A stretch of DNA of 64,000 nucleotides. Origin: JASLEW01 sp035544875. Its GTDB lineage: Bacteria > Acidobacteriota > Thermoanaerobaculia > Multivoradales > UBA5704. The DNA lies in contig DASZZP010000083.1 in assembly GCA_035544875.1 (NCBI GenBank), forward strand, positions 248,001 through 312,000, in the 5' to 3' direction. This document shows positions 16,275 to 24,396 of this stretch, in pieces. Both the position numbers and the translations under genes were made by a program. The notes below the pieces were generated by a model. The model searched no databases. It was not told the DNA's origin and saw only the letters and a program-made list of their open reading frames with translations. Within the stretch, counting starts at the first letter, position 1. The number at the start of each line of letters is the position of its first letter.

Positions 16275-16823
16275 ATGTCCACCGACTCGCCGGTTGCGCT
16301 CTGGGCGGCGACCACGCTGCGGGTGGCGCCCGAGCGCTATGCGCTGGTGAGCTTGCCGCCTTCCCAGCTGGCCGAAGCCGCCGCGCTGCTCGCCGGCTGT
16401 ACCGCGGCGTTCTGCGCGCTGGTGCGCGAGCGCGACGAGGTCTCCCTCACGGTTCCCGCAGAGCTGTGGGCGGCAGCGCGCACCCGCCTGCGAGCCGGGG
16501 CCCCCGGCGCCCCCGGCGCACCTTGCGACCCTGGCGCACCTGGCGACCCTCGCAAACCTGGCGACCTTTTCCAAGAAGACGCGCCCTATCGCGTCATCAC
16601 CTTCGACATCGACCTCGCCCTGAACGTGGTTGGGTATCTGGCGCCGGCGACCGCGCGGCTGGCCGCGGCGGGCGTTCCGATCGTGCCCCAGTGCGCCTTT
16701 CGCAAAGACCACCTGCTGGTGCACGAAACCCGCATCGAGGCCGCCCTCGGCGAGCTACAGCGCCTGATCGACGACTGCCGCCGCGCGGCGGCGTCCGCTC
16801 AGGATGGCGGCGGCGGCGCGTAG
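16275..16823 (+). CDS. ACT-domain protein with a collagen-like insert
   Basis: 182 residues. The second half (about 103-170) reads YRVITFDIDLALNVVGYLAP, then LAAAGVPIVPQCAFRKDHLLV and ALGELQRL. This is the ACT_7-type fold that binds amino acids or similar ligands and is often called a CASTOR-like ACT domain. The first half (WAATTLRVAPERYALVSLPP and DEVSLTVP) forms the other ACT half. Between them, about residues 74-98, lies a run of G-A-P, G-D-P and P-G-D triplets made by a repetitive DNA stretch (16496-16567). The gene ends 25 bases inside the convergent DUF3455 gene. A regulatory role in amino-acid or nitrogen sensing is inference from the fold and the amtB-P-II neighbours. Confidence 0.75.
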   Translation: MSTDSPVALWAATTLRVAPERYALVSLPPSQLAEAAALLAGCTAAFCALVRERDEVSLTVPAELWAAARTRLRAGAPGAPGAPCDPGAPGDPRKPGDLFQEDAPYRVITFDIDLALNVVGYLAPATARLAAAGVPIVPQCAFRKDHLLVHETRIEAALGELQRLIDDCRRAAASAQDGGGGA

Positions 16824-17380
16824 AACAGGTAGGTAGCGCGGTAGGGGACGTCCTGCGTCGCGCCGGCGTGCGCGGCGTCGCAGCCCGCCGGCGGCGCCTT
16901 GCCGCTGACCGTGTCGATGCGCTGCACGTACTTCGCCGCCGCCAGCCCGCCCTTGCCGCTTGGCTCGACCTCGACCAGCAGCCAGGGCACCGCATCGGGC
17001 TGCGGCGAAGCCACGGTGGCAAGCACTTTCTTCTTGACCACCTTGCTGCCGTCGGCGAGCTGCCAGGTGGGGCCCGCCGAGTGGGTCCCGATCTCGTGCT
17101 CGGCGCTGTCGAAGAGCTTCGCCTGCGGCTCCTTGAGCGTCCACTCGAAGGTTCCCCGCGCCTGCTCATTCTCCTTGCAGACGTAGCGTTGCACGCCCTG
17201 CGCGTAGGCGATGAGCACCGGCACCACGTCGGCAGGCGGCTCGAGCGACTGGTCGGGCATCACCGGCCGGTGAAGCGCGGGCGGGGCCTGGGCGCCAGCC
17301 TGGAAGACGCTGGCGAGGATCATGGCGATCGTCATCCACCCCCATCGTCCCTCTCGAGCCGGGACCTGGCTGCGGAGCAT
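16799..17380 (-). CDS. DUF3455-family exported protein
   Basis: 193 residues from ATG 17380, fixed by a strong AAAGGAGG 5 bases upstream. The signal peptide covers about residues 1-38 (WGWMTIAMILASVFQAGAQA). The mature part shows the DUF3455 pattern: AQGVQRYVCKEN, FEWTLKEPQAKLFDSAEHEIGTHSAGPTWQLADGSKVV, then VEPSGKGGLAAAKYVQRIDTVSGKAPPAGCD. Function of the family is unknown; it is secreted and appears in bacteria and fungi. Its end overlaps the ACT-domain gene tail to tail. The C-terminal APPPPS is a GC-rich addition. Confidence 0.85.
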   Translation of the reverse strand: MLRSQVPAREGRWGWMTIAMILASVFQAGAQAPPALHRPVMPDQSLEPPADVVPVLIAYAQGVQRYVCKENEQARGTFEWTLKEPQAKLFDSAEHEIGTHSAGPTWQLADGSKVVKKKVLATVASPQPDAVPWLLVEVEPSGKGGLAAAKYVQRIDTVSGKAPPAGCDAAHAGATQDVPYRATYLFYAPPPPS

Positions 17381-17436
17381 ACAACCTCCTTTCGCTCGGC
17401 GCCCGCCGGCGCCGCGACCGGCGACCAAGACTAAGA

Positions 17437-17850
17437 CTAAGTGCTGAAGGGGCTCATGCAGTCGACACCCGTGCGCTCGACGTGCTTGAGATTGCGGGTC
17501 ACCAGGGTCAAGCCGTGCACTTTCGCAGTAGCGGCGAGGAGAGCGTCGAACACCGGTAGCGGGTCTGGCACGCTGAAGCGTCCCCATTGCTCGGCGATCA
17601 CTTGGTCGACCGGCAGGAAACGATCGGAGTAGGCGAAGACCAGCTCCTGCAGCCATGCCTCCAGAGCCTTCGCGGCGGCTTCGTCGCGGCGCCGGATGCT
17701 CTCGATCCCCTTGCGCAACTCACCCACGGTGAGCACGCTCAGATAGATCTCCTCGGAGGAGACCCCGGCGAACCACGCTGCGACGCCGGGGTTGCAGCGC
17801 CGGTTCTTGCGCAGCTCCGAAACCACGTTGGTGTCGACGAGGTAGCTCAC
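17437..17850 (-). CDS. PIN-domain toxin of a FitB/VapC pair
   Basis: 137 residues with a GTG start overlapping the antitoxin stop (GTGA). PIN-domain acidic residues are all present: LVDTNVVSEL (Asp6), a Glu in LTVGELRKGIE (about 43), and DALLAATAKVHGLTLVTRN (Asp about 101 and the closing acidic site). These hold Mg2+ for RNA cleavage. The form VDTNVVSE with PVFDALLAATA is closest to the FitB/VapC subgroup. The paired antitoxin and its operator lie directly upstream. Confidence 0.92.
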   Translation of the reverse strand: MSYLVDTNVVSELRKNRRCNPGVAAWFAGVSSEEIYLSVLTVGELRKGIESIRRRDEAAAKALEAWLQELVFAYSDRFLPVDQVIAEQWGRFSVPDPLPVFDALLAATAKVHGLTLVTRNLKHVERTGVDCMSPFST

Positions 17851-18098
17851 AGGTCGACCGTGCGGCCGCGATCGGGAAGCCGCTCGAAATCAGCATCCTC
17901 GCCGACCGGAGGCATGGCGAGGAGAAGTCTCTTGAGGGGCTGCCTTCTCTTCACGGGCAGGAGCGCCTGACGCAGGATCTCGCGATGCTCCGCTTCCGCC
18001 GAGCGACCGTGCCGTGCGGCACGGAGCTTTAGCTCGCGAATAACGGTCTCCTCGAGGTTGCGCACGACCAGCTGCTTCCCGGATGCCGGCCTCTTCAT
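17847..18098 (-). CDS. FitA/VapB-type ribbon-helix-helix antitoxin
   Basis: 83 residues. LVVRNLEETVIRELKLRAARHGRSAEAEHREILRQAL (about 10-46) is the FitA-type ribbon-helix-helix that binds DNA as a dimer. The remaining acidic tail (PPVGEDADFERLPDRGRTVDL) should wrap and inhibit the PIN toxin; Arg and Asp near the end fit FitA. The start codon abuts a perfect inverted repeat (18098-18114), so the complex can repress its own operon. There is no Shine-Dalgarno because the operator fills that space, which suggests a leaderless transcript. Confidence 0.9.
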   Translation of the reverse strand: MKRPASGKQLVVRNLEETVIRELKLRAARHGRSAEAEHREILRQALLPVKRRQPLKRLLLAMPPVGEDADFERLPDRGRTVDL

Positions 18099-18114
18099 GC
18101 TATCAATGATAGCA
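18098..18114. promoter_or_regulatory. Operator palindrome of the FitAB/VapBC operon
   Basis: TGCTATCA, one A, then TGATAGCA: a perfect 8-bp inverted repeat touching the antitoxin ATG. I recall the same TGCTATCA half-site in the neisserial FitA operator, there with a longer spacer. On the minus strand TATCAT within it could double as a -10 element. Confidence 0.75.
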
Positions 18115-18254
18115 CACGTGGGGTAGCAACGTCATGCAAGCCTGCCTACCCGTCTAGCCGCTCAGGCGCTCACCCTCAGCCAAGGACTCTTTCACCGCGG
18201 CTCTGAACGCGGGGGCAAACCGGCCTCTGGTTCCTCGATCGATCCACCGCCCCC

Positions 18255-20708
18255 TCAGCCGTCGGCGCGCAGGACTTCCCGCGGCTCGAGCCGCGCCGCC
18301 CGTCGCGCCGGCAGATCACAGGCGACGAAGACCACCGCCAGCAGGAGCAGAGGCGCCGTCGTGAAGACCAGCGCGTCGCGCGCCGGGACGCCATAGAGGA
18401 GGCCGGCGAGAAGCCGCGACAGCACGAGAGCGGCCAGCGTGCCGAGCCCGAGCCCGAGGCCGGCCAGCCGCATCCCCTCTCCGACCACCAGGCGGCGCAG
18501 CCGCGCCGGCGACGCGCCGAGGGCGAGGCGCACGCCCATCTCGCCGCGGCGCTGGCCCACCGCGTGGGCGAAGATGCCGTAGACGCCGACCGCCGCCAGC
18601 AGCAGGGCCAGGCCGGCAAGAGAGCTCATCAGCCACATCAGCAGGCGCGCCTGGGCCGTCGACTGGTCGAGGATGCCTTCCAGGGAACGCGCCGTCGAGA
18701 GGGCCAGGGACGGGTCCAGGCGCCGCGCCTCGGAGCGGATCGCCGCCGCCAGGCGCGCCGGGCCGCCGGCGCCGCGCGCCACCACCTCGAGGTTGCGATA
18801 GGGAAACTGCGTCTGGACGAAGTAGACGGTCGGCTCGACGCTGCCGGCCAGACTGTCGTTCTTGACGTCGCCGACCACCCCCACGATCTCGAACTCATGG
18901 CTCTTCATCAAGGAGCTCCCCAGCGGTCCGATGCCGTCGGTGCGCGACAGCAGGACCTTGCCGACGGCGTTGGCGGGGGCCTGGCCTCCCGGCCAGGCGC
19001 GGCGTTCCAGCTCGCGGTTGACGAGCACGACGGGAGGCGAGCGGTCCGTGTCGCGGCGGTCGAAGGTGCGTCCGGCGAGCAGCGGGATGCCAAGGGTCTC
19101 GAAGTAGCCGGCGGCAGCCGTCACATACTGCGCCGTGGGCTCCTGCTCGCCCGCCGGCGCCGGCCGGTCGGGAAGGCCGTAGGCGATGCGCCAGCCCGGC
19201 GCCAGCGGCAGGAAACTGGCCGCTCCCGCCGCCCGCACCTCCGGGTGGACAGCGAGCCGGTCGAGCAGCTCGCCGTAGAAGCGGCTCACCCGCCGCCAGT
19301 CGCCGTAGAGGTTGTAGGGGAGCTCCATGTTGACCGCCACCACCTGCTCGGGCCGGAAGCCGGGCTCTTGCCGGACCAGCCGCACAAAACCGCGGATCAG
19401 CAGGCCGGCGCCGACCAGCAACACCGCCGCCAGCGCCACCTCGACGACCATGATGGCGGCGCGCGCCCGGCGCCGCGCCCCGGCTGGCGCCAGTCCCCTG
19501 CCGGCCTCCTGGAGCGCGCCCCGCATCCCGGAGCGCGACATCTGCAGCGCCGGCAGGAGACCGAAAAGGACGACCGCGAGCAGCGCGGCGCCGAGGCCGA
19601 AACCGAGTACGCGGGCATCGAGCGCTGCCGCGCCGATGCGCGGGATGTCGAGGGGGCGGGTGATGGCGGCCAGCCGCACTCCGGCTCCCGCCAAGCCAAG
19701 AGCCGGCACCGCTGCCAGCAGCCCGAGCAGCAGGCTCTCGGAGAGGAACTGGCGCAGCAAGCGGCCACGGCTGGCGCCCAGCGCCGCCCGCACCGCCACT
19801 TCCCGCGCGCGTGCCCCGGCCAGCGCCAGGAGCAGACTGCTGACGTTGGCGCAGGCCAGGAGCAGCAACAGGCTGACCGCCGCCAGCAGCACCTCGAGCG
19901 CCGGGCCGAAGCTGCCGGCGACCTGCTCGCGCAGCGGAACGGCGAGCGCCCCCCAGCCCAGGTTCGATTCCCGATGCTCCGCTCCCAGACGCCGGGTCAG
20001 CGCGCCGAGCTCCGCCTGTGCGCGCGCCGGCTTGACGCCGGGCCGCAGGCGCGCCACCGCCGCCATGAAATGGGCGCTGCGGCTGTGCCCTGCCAGGTCC
20101 CAGGTGAGACCCTGCCAGACGTCGATCTCGCCGGGGAAGCTGAACCCCGGCGGCATCACCCCGACCACCGTATAGACGCGGCCGTCGAGCCGCACCACCC
20201 GGCCGAGCACACGCCCATCGCCGCCATAGCGGCCGCGCCACAGGCGATCGCTGATCACCACCTCATTCGCGGTGCCGTGCAGGGCGCGGCCAAAGGCGAA
20301 CGAGCGCCCCAGCCGCGGCTGCACGCCGAGGACCGAGAAGAGATTGCTCGAGGTCTCGACGGCGCTCACCCGGAGCGGTTCGCCCGCGGCGTCCGCGAGG
20401 TTGACCTCGGGCTGCCACCAGGCGGCGGCGTCGGCGAAGACCGCGGTGAGCGACCGGTAGTCGAGGAAGTTGACCGGCGACAGGCGTTCCCGCTCGAGAC
20501 CCTTGGCGGCGTTGGTCTCCGACAGGGCCACCAGCTGCTCGGGCTCCGCATAGGGCAGCGGTGCCAGGACCACCGCATGGACGATGCTGAAGATCGCGGT
20601 ATTGGCCCCCAGACCGAGGGCGAGCGCCAGCACCGCGGCCAGCGTCACGCCGGGCCGCCGCCTGAGAGCGCGCAGACCGTAGCCCAGGTCGCGCACGAAG
20701 CTTTCCAT
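18255..20708 (-). CDS. ADOP-type (FtsX/MacB-like) ABC transporter permease
   Basis: 817 residues with the same plan as the gene at 5683. The N-terminus DLGYGLRALRRRPGVTLAAV is followed by a helix and a first periplasmic core (about 50-250). Three helices come next (about 280-410), with ANVSSLLLALAGARAREVAVRAALGASRGRLLRQFLSES. A second core (about 445-660) and three helices (about 680-810) complete it. The end reads PARRAARLEPREVLR. No PadR-type regulator or ATPase accompanies it. The two ADOP genes share architecture but differ clearly in sequence, so they are old paralogues rather than a recent duplication. Confidence 0.9.
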   Translation of the reverse strand: MESFVRDLGYGLRALRRRPGVTLAAVLALALGLGANTAIFSIVHAVVLAPLPYAEPEQLVALSETNAAKGLERERLSPVNFLDYRSLTAVFADAAAWWQPEVNLADAAGEPLRVSAVETSSNLFSVLGVQPRLGRSFAFGRALHGTANEVVISDRLWRGRYGGDGRVLGRVVRLDGRVYTVVGVMPPGFSFPGEIDVWQGLTWDLAGHSRSAHFMAAVARLRPGVKPARAQAELGALTRRLGAEHRESNLGWGALAVPLREQVAGSFGPALEVLLAAVSLLLLLACANVSSLLLALAGARAREVAVRAALGASRGRLLRQFLSESLLLGLLAAVPALGLAGAGVRLAAITRPLDIPRIGAAALDARVLGFGLGAALLAVVLFGLLPALQMSRSGMRGALQEAGRGLAPAGARRRARAAIMVVEVALAAVLLVGAGLLIRGFVRLVRQEPGFRPEQVVAVNMELPYNLYGDWRRVSRFYGELLDRLAVHPEVRAAGAASFLPLAPGWRIAYGLPDRPAPAGEQEPTAQYVTAAAGYFETLGIPLLAGRTFDRRDTDRSPPVVLVNRELERRAWPGGQAPANAVGKVLLSRTDGIGPLGSSLMKSHEFEIVGVVGDVKNDSLAGSVEPTVYFVQTQFPYRNLEVVARGAGGPARLAAAIRSEARRLDPSLALSTARSLEGILDQSTAQARLLMWLMSSLAGLALLLAAVGVYGIFAHAVGQRRGEMGVRLALGASPARLRRLVVGEGMRLAGLGLGLGTLAALVLSRLLAGLLYGVPARDALVFTTAPLLLLAVVFVACDLPARRAARLEPREVLRADG

Positions 20709-20764
20709 CGCCGCTCTCCCTTCCCGCCGCCGCCTGAGCCGCGGCCGCGCCAGTTGATTGACAT

Positions 20765-20815
20765 GGCTGGGTCCCTACCCAGCCTTGGTCGGCACGGCTG
20801 GGTCCCTACCCAGCC
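20765..20815. repeat. Family B hairpins, two copies
   Basis: GGCTGGGT, loop CCCT, ACCCAGCC occurs identically at 20765-20784 and 20796-20815, a 31-bp period, in the gap upstream of the ADOP gene and downstream of the M1 peptidase gene. Each has an 8-bp perfect stem. Confidence 0.85.
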
Positions 20816-20880
20816 TGATCCGTCGGATCGCTGGAAGGGGATATCGCGCCGGCGCGGGACGGTTACGCGCCGCTGAACGG

Positions 20881-20936
20881 CTCAGCGACTCAACGACTCA
20901 ACCACTCAGCGACTCAACCACTCAGCCCCTCAAAAC
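20881..20936. repeat. 8-bp tandem repeat (7 units) ending the M1 peptidase gene
   Basis: CTCAGCGA, CTCAACGA, CTCAACCA, CTCAGCGA, CTCAACCA, CTCAGCCC, CTCAAAAC: seven 8-bp units, the last two degenerate. The array provides the stop codon of the M1 aminopeptidase (TGA, 20930-20932 on the minus strand). Confidence 0.8.
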
Positions 20937-23653
20937 AACGCGAGGAATTGCTCGACGCCTTGTTGTTGCGCGCTCTTGAAGGCGCTGCACAGCGAGATCT
21001 CTTCGAGCGCCTTGGCGAGGGTCCGCGGCCCGCCGGTGAACTTGGCGATGGAGTCCTTGAAGAAGGCCTCGGCGTCGGCGCGGTGCTCTTCGTCGCAGAA
21101 CCGGCGTGCAAAATTGGGGAACGACGCGGGGTAGTCGCGGGGCAGCTTCGCCGCCAGGGTGTCGAAGTGGCGCTTGACGAACTCATACCTCATCTGCTGC
21201 ATCGGCGCGCGGCTGCTCCAGAGATTGAGGATGGTCATGGCTTCGCGGGGATCGAACTCGTCGGTGAGGACGACGGCGAGCGCCTGCCTGGCGATGGCAG
21301 GGTCCTGGAAAGAGCCGAGAGCGGCAAGGAGCATCGATCGCTCGCGGCGGTTGGCCGTCTTCTTCGCCTCGGCATGATAGAGGTCGAAGAGCGCCTGGCC
21401 GCCGTGCAGCGCGGCCAGGCGGAGGACGGCCGCCGCCGTCTCGGGGCTGACGCTCGTGCGCTCTGCCACCCACTTGCGGGCGAGGATCCCGGCTTCCGCA
21501 AGCAGGGCAGCGTCATCGCCGTTCTCGGCGACGAAACCGACCAGGGCATCACGCAGCAGCATCGTCTCCTCGCGCTCGCCCGGATGGGGAGTGAACCCGA
21601 GTGCGCGCGCCTGCTCGCCGAAGGTTTGCTCGACGAAGCGGGCGTAGCTCGGCAGCAGCCGCTCGGGCACCAGATGGTCGCGGATCCTGACCGCGAGCGC
21701 GACCGTCGCCTCGACGACGTGCCGGCTCGGGTCGTGGGCGTAGACCGGGACCAGCGCCAGGGCCTCGCGCATCGACAGATCGCCGCTGTCGGCGAGGGCC
21801 GCGGCATCGTGCAGGGCGCCGACCCGCTCGGGCAAGGTGAGCGCCTGGGCACCGCCTCCCAGCAGCCGGGCGAGGAGGTTGCCGCGGTAGTGAACGCGGT
21901 AGTAGCCGAGGCCGCCGGCGTTGCCAAGCACCCACTCCGGACAGGAGCTGCCGGAGCCCCCGGTGCCGACAGGGAGCGGCAGCTCGGCGCTCTCGGCCGC
22001 CAGCAGCGTGCACACCCGGCTGGGAGCAGTCTGGTTGCCCCAGCGGACACAGACCGGGACCTGCCAGAGCTGCTTGTCCGAGCCCTTCGACCCCAGCGGC
22101 AGGAAGCGCTTCTGCGACAGGAGGAGCCGCGGACTGCCGTCTTCACATCGCAGCTCGACCGTGATCTCCGGGACGCCGGGCTGGGTGAGGAAAGAGAAGA
22201 AGGCCGGCCCGACCGTTGCACCCCCCACGGCGGCCAGGGCGCCGACGAAGTCATCCGCCGTCGCATTGGCGAAAGCATGGCGGGCGATATAGTGCTGCAA
22301 AGCCGCGCGGAACTTCTCCTCGCCGAGCCAGGATTCGAACATCTGCAGGACGGCCTGGCCTTTGCCGTAGGTGATCCCGTCGAATGCATTCTCGATGTCG
22401 TGCTTGCTCGTGATCGGTTGCCGGATCTGGCGCGCCGAGATCAAGGTGTCGTTATCGGCCGCCCTGGCGCGCGCGAGAACGTGATCGACGTCGCCGCCCC
22501 ACTCCGGCCGGAACTGGCCGGTGACCTTGTCGCCGAGCCAGGAGGCAAACGACTCGTTGAGCCAGACGTCGTCCCACCAGACCGGCGTGACGAGGTCGCC
22601 CAGCCACATGTGCGCCGCCTCGTGCGCGAAGTCGGCCACGTACCTACGCTTCCACCGGATCGTGGCGGCTTCGGGCTTGGCGAGCACGATGCTCGAGGCA
22701 TAGGTGATGAGGCCGGGGTTCTCCATCGCGCCGAAGCCGACGGTCTGCGGGATGACGAGGTTGTCGAGCTTCTGGTACGGGTAGGGGGTGCCCAGGTATT
22801 TCTCGAGCAGGTCGAGGACGGCGCCGGAGGTCTCGGCCGCATACCAGGCCTCCTTGGCCCGCCCTTTCGCGGTCACGAACCGGATCGGCGTGGCGTTGCG
22901 GCCGGCGGTGCCGGCGTTCAGGTAGTCGAAGGGTCCGACGCCGAGGGCGATCAGGTAGCTCGGCAGAGGCCTGGTCGGCGCGAAGCTGACTCGCTTCATC
23001 CCGTTCGGCTCGTCGCTCTCGGCAAGGATGGGCGTGTTCGAGACCGCCGCGTGCTCGCGCTTGACGTGCAGCGTCAACGCCCAGGGGACCTTGTAGGAGG
23101 GCTCGTCGAAGCAGGGGAATGCGCGGCGCGCGTAAAAGGGTTCGAACTCACTGTAGACGTACCAGTTGTCGCCCTCTTTCTGGCGGAAGAGGCCGTCGGT
23201 TTCAATCGTGCTGATCTCGCCCGTGTAGCGGACCCGGAGCTGCGCCGCGCCGCTGGGAGCTTGCCGCGCGAAGGCAAAGCCGACGAAGTCGCCGTTGCCC
23301 GGGACGACTTGCGCGGCGATCTGCCTGCCGGCCACCGTGAGCGCCGCCTGCTCGATCGCGAGGCCGCTGGCGTTCAACCAGAGGAGCGAGGTCGGCTCCT
23401 TGAGCTCGAGATCGATGACGATCGCGGCCGCGAACTTGGTCGCCGACGGATCGATCCACAGCTCGGCCGCGTAGCGCACCGGCGCCGCCTGGCCGGCCAG
23501 CCGCAGCAGCGGTGCCTCGGGAGACGCCGCCCGCGGCGACGGGTCCGCCGCCGCCGCCGCCAGACCGAGGATCGTGCCCAGCAGCGAGGGTGCGAGCCCG
23601 CGCCTGCGTCTTCTCCCGTCGTTGTTCACCCCACTCCTCCTTTCCTGGTCCAT
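20930..23653 (-). CDS. Exported M1-family zinc aminopeptidase
   Basis: 907 residues. A basic N-terminus and a hydrophobic segment (about 18-36) form a signal peptide. The M1 landmarks are all present: the exopeptidase motif GAMEN at 308-312, the zinc motif HEAAH at 344-348, and the third ligand Glu at 367 in WLNES. The catalytic domain runs to about 470; a beta domain and a C-terminal helical ERAP1-like region (to about 900) follow. It should remove N-terminal residues from peptides in the periplasm or outside, feeding peptide use. The stop lies in an 8-bp tandem repeat. Confidence 0.95.
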   Translation of the reverse strand: MDQERRSGVNNDGRRRRRGLAPSLLGTILGLAAAAADPSPRAASPEAPLLRLAGQAAPVRYAAELWIDPSATKFAAAIVIDLELKEPTSLLWLNASGLAIEQAALTVAGRQIAAQVVPGNGDFVGFAFARQAPSGAAQLRVRYTGEISTIETDGLFRQKEGDNWYVYSEFEPFYARRAFPCFDEPSYKVPWALTLHVKREHAAVSNTPILAESDEPNGMKRVSFAPTRPLPSYLIALGVGPFDYLNAGTAGRNATPIRFVTAKGRAKEAWYAAETSGAVLDLLEKYLGTPYPYQKLDNLVIPQTVGFGAMENPGLITYASSIVLAKPEAATIRWKRRYVADFAHEAAHMWLGDLVTPVWWDDVWLNESFASWLGDKVTGQFRPEWGGDVDHVLARARAADNDTLISARQIRQPITSKHDIENAFDGITYGKGQAVLQMFESWLGEEKFRAALQHYIARHAFANATADDFVGALAAVGGATVGPAFFSFLTQPGVPEITVELRCEDGSPRLLLSQKRFLPLGSKGSDKQLWQVPVCVRWGNQTAPSRVCTLLAAESAELPLPVGTGGSGSSCPEWVLGNAGGLGYYRVHYRGNLLARLLGGGAQALTLPERVGALHDAAALADSGDLSMREALALVPVYAHDPSRHVVEATVALAVRIRDHLVPERLLPSYARFVEQTFGEQARALGFTPHPGEREETMLLRDALVGFVAENGDDAALLAEAGILARKWVAERTSVSPETAAAVLRLAALHGGQALFDLYHAEAKKTANRRERSMLLAALGSFQDPAIARQALAVVLTDEFDPREAMTILNLWSSRAPMQQMRYEFVKRHFDTLAAKLPRDYPASFPNFARRFCDEEHRADAEAFFKDSIAKFTGGPRTLAKALEEISLCSAFKSAQQQGVEQFLALF

Positions 23654-23960
23654 GCCCCTCGTGGTCCATGCCTCATGCCACGCCCCATTGCCATCATCGC
23701 TTCCGGCTGCGAGCGCCGCCAGCCCCGGGCCGCTCGATCGCAGACGCGGTGGCAGCTTATGCGAGGTCCCCTCGCCGACCTAGCGGCGGCCTGTCAGTGC
23801 GAACCGCGCGATCCGGCCGGCGGGATCCTCGACCTGCCAGGACGGGTTCCCACCGGAAATGCGGACGCCGGCGAGCTGCCGAGCGAACAGGCTGCCGGCC
23901 GCGGTGATGCGAAGGCGGCGCGCGGGCTGATGGCGAAGCGGTCGGCCGGCGGGTGGACGG
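23654..23960. other. 307-base gap without a recognised gene
   Basis: The stretch between the M1 peptidase start and the cysteine synthase remnant has open frames on the plus strand, but none resembles a known protein or has a start plus ribosome site. It may hold decayed sequence linked with the adjacent pseudogene, and the promoter of the M1 gene. Confidence 0.4.
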
Positions 23961-24362
23961 ATTGATGGCTTTGTCCAGAGTGTGGGTACCGCGGGGTCCC
24001 TTCGGGGTACCGGGGAAGCCTTACGCCGCCATAGTGAACAGATCAGAATCGTTGCCGTGGAGCCCTCGGAATCCCCGGTTCTGTCGGGCGGCCAGGCCGG
24101 CGCTCATAAAATTGATGGAGTCGGAGCGGGCTTTGTAGTGCCGCTCTGGCAGGAGGACATCGCCGATCAGATTGAACAGGTTTCCACGGAAGAGGCTGTG
24201 GCCATGGCCAGGCGGCTGGCGCGGGAGGAAGGCCTTTTTGCGGGGACTTCCACTGGCGGCAATGTCATCGCCGCTTTGCGATTAGCCGAACAACTGGGAC
24301 CTGACGCGACCATTGTCACCGTCATGTGCGACACCGGGATGAAATATCTCAGCAAATCATAG
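23961..24362 (+). pseudogene. Cysteine synthase (CysK-type) C-terminal remnant
   Basis: From IDGFVQSVGTAGSLRGTG to the stop the frame matches the C-terminal 40% of O-acetylserine sulfhydrylase/PLP beta-family enzymes. It covers the GTAGS phosphate-binding glycine loop, IVAVEPSESPVLSGG, HKIDGVGAGFV and REEGLFAGTSTGGNVIAALRLAEQLG, ending in MCDTGMKYLS. The first ~170 residues, with the Lys that binds PLP, are absent, and homology stops abruptly at about 23961. So it cannot be active. Base composition is less GC-rich than the surroundings, suggesting a foreign fragment. A GTG at 23982 could still start a 126-residue product. Confidence 0.85.
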
Positions 24363-24396
24363 AAATGGGATCAGCGCGCGGGTCTGCGCCCGCGCT

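Noticed and set aside
20948..23965. A 1005-residue open frame opposite the M1 peptidase
   Set aside because: Its protein is a charge-rich mirror of the peptidase gene with no motifs; high-GC DNA opens such antisense frames. The peptidase has all catalytic residues.
23987..24012. GGTACC...GGTACC palindrome near the cysteine synthase fragment as another family B copy
   Set aside because: It encodes the conserved GTAGSLRGTG glycine loop of the enzyme, so coding constraint explains it.
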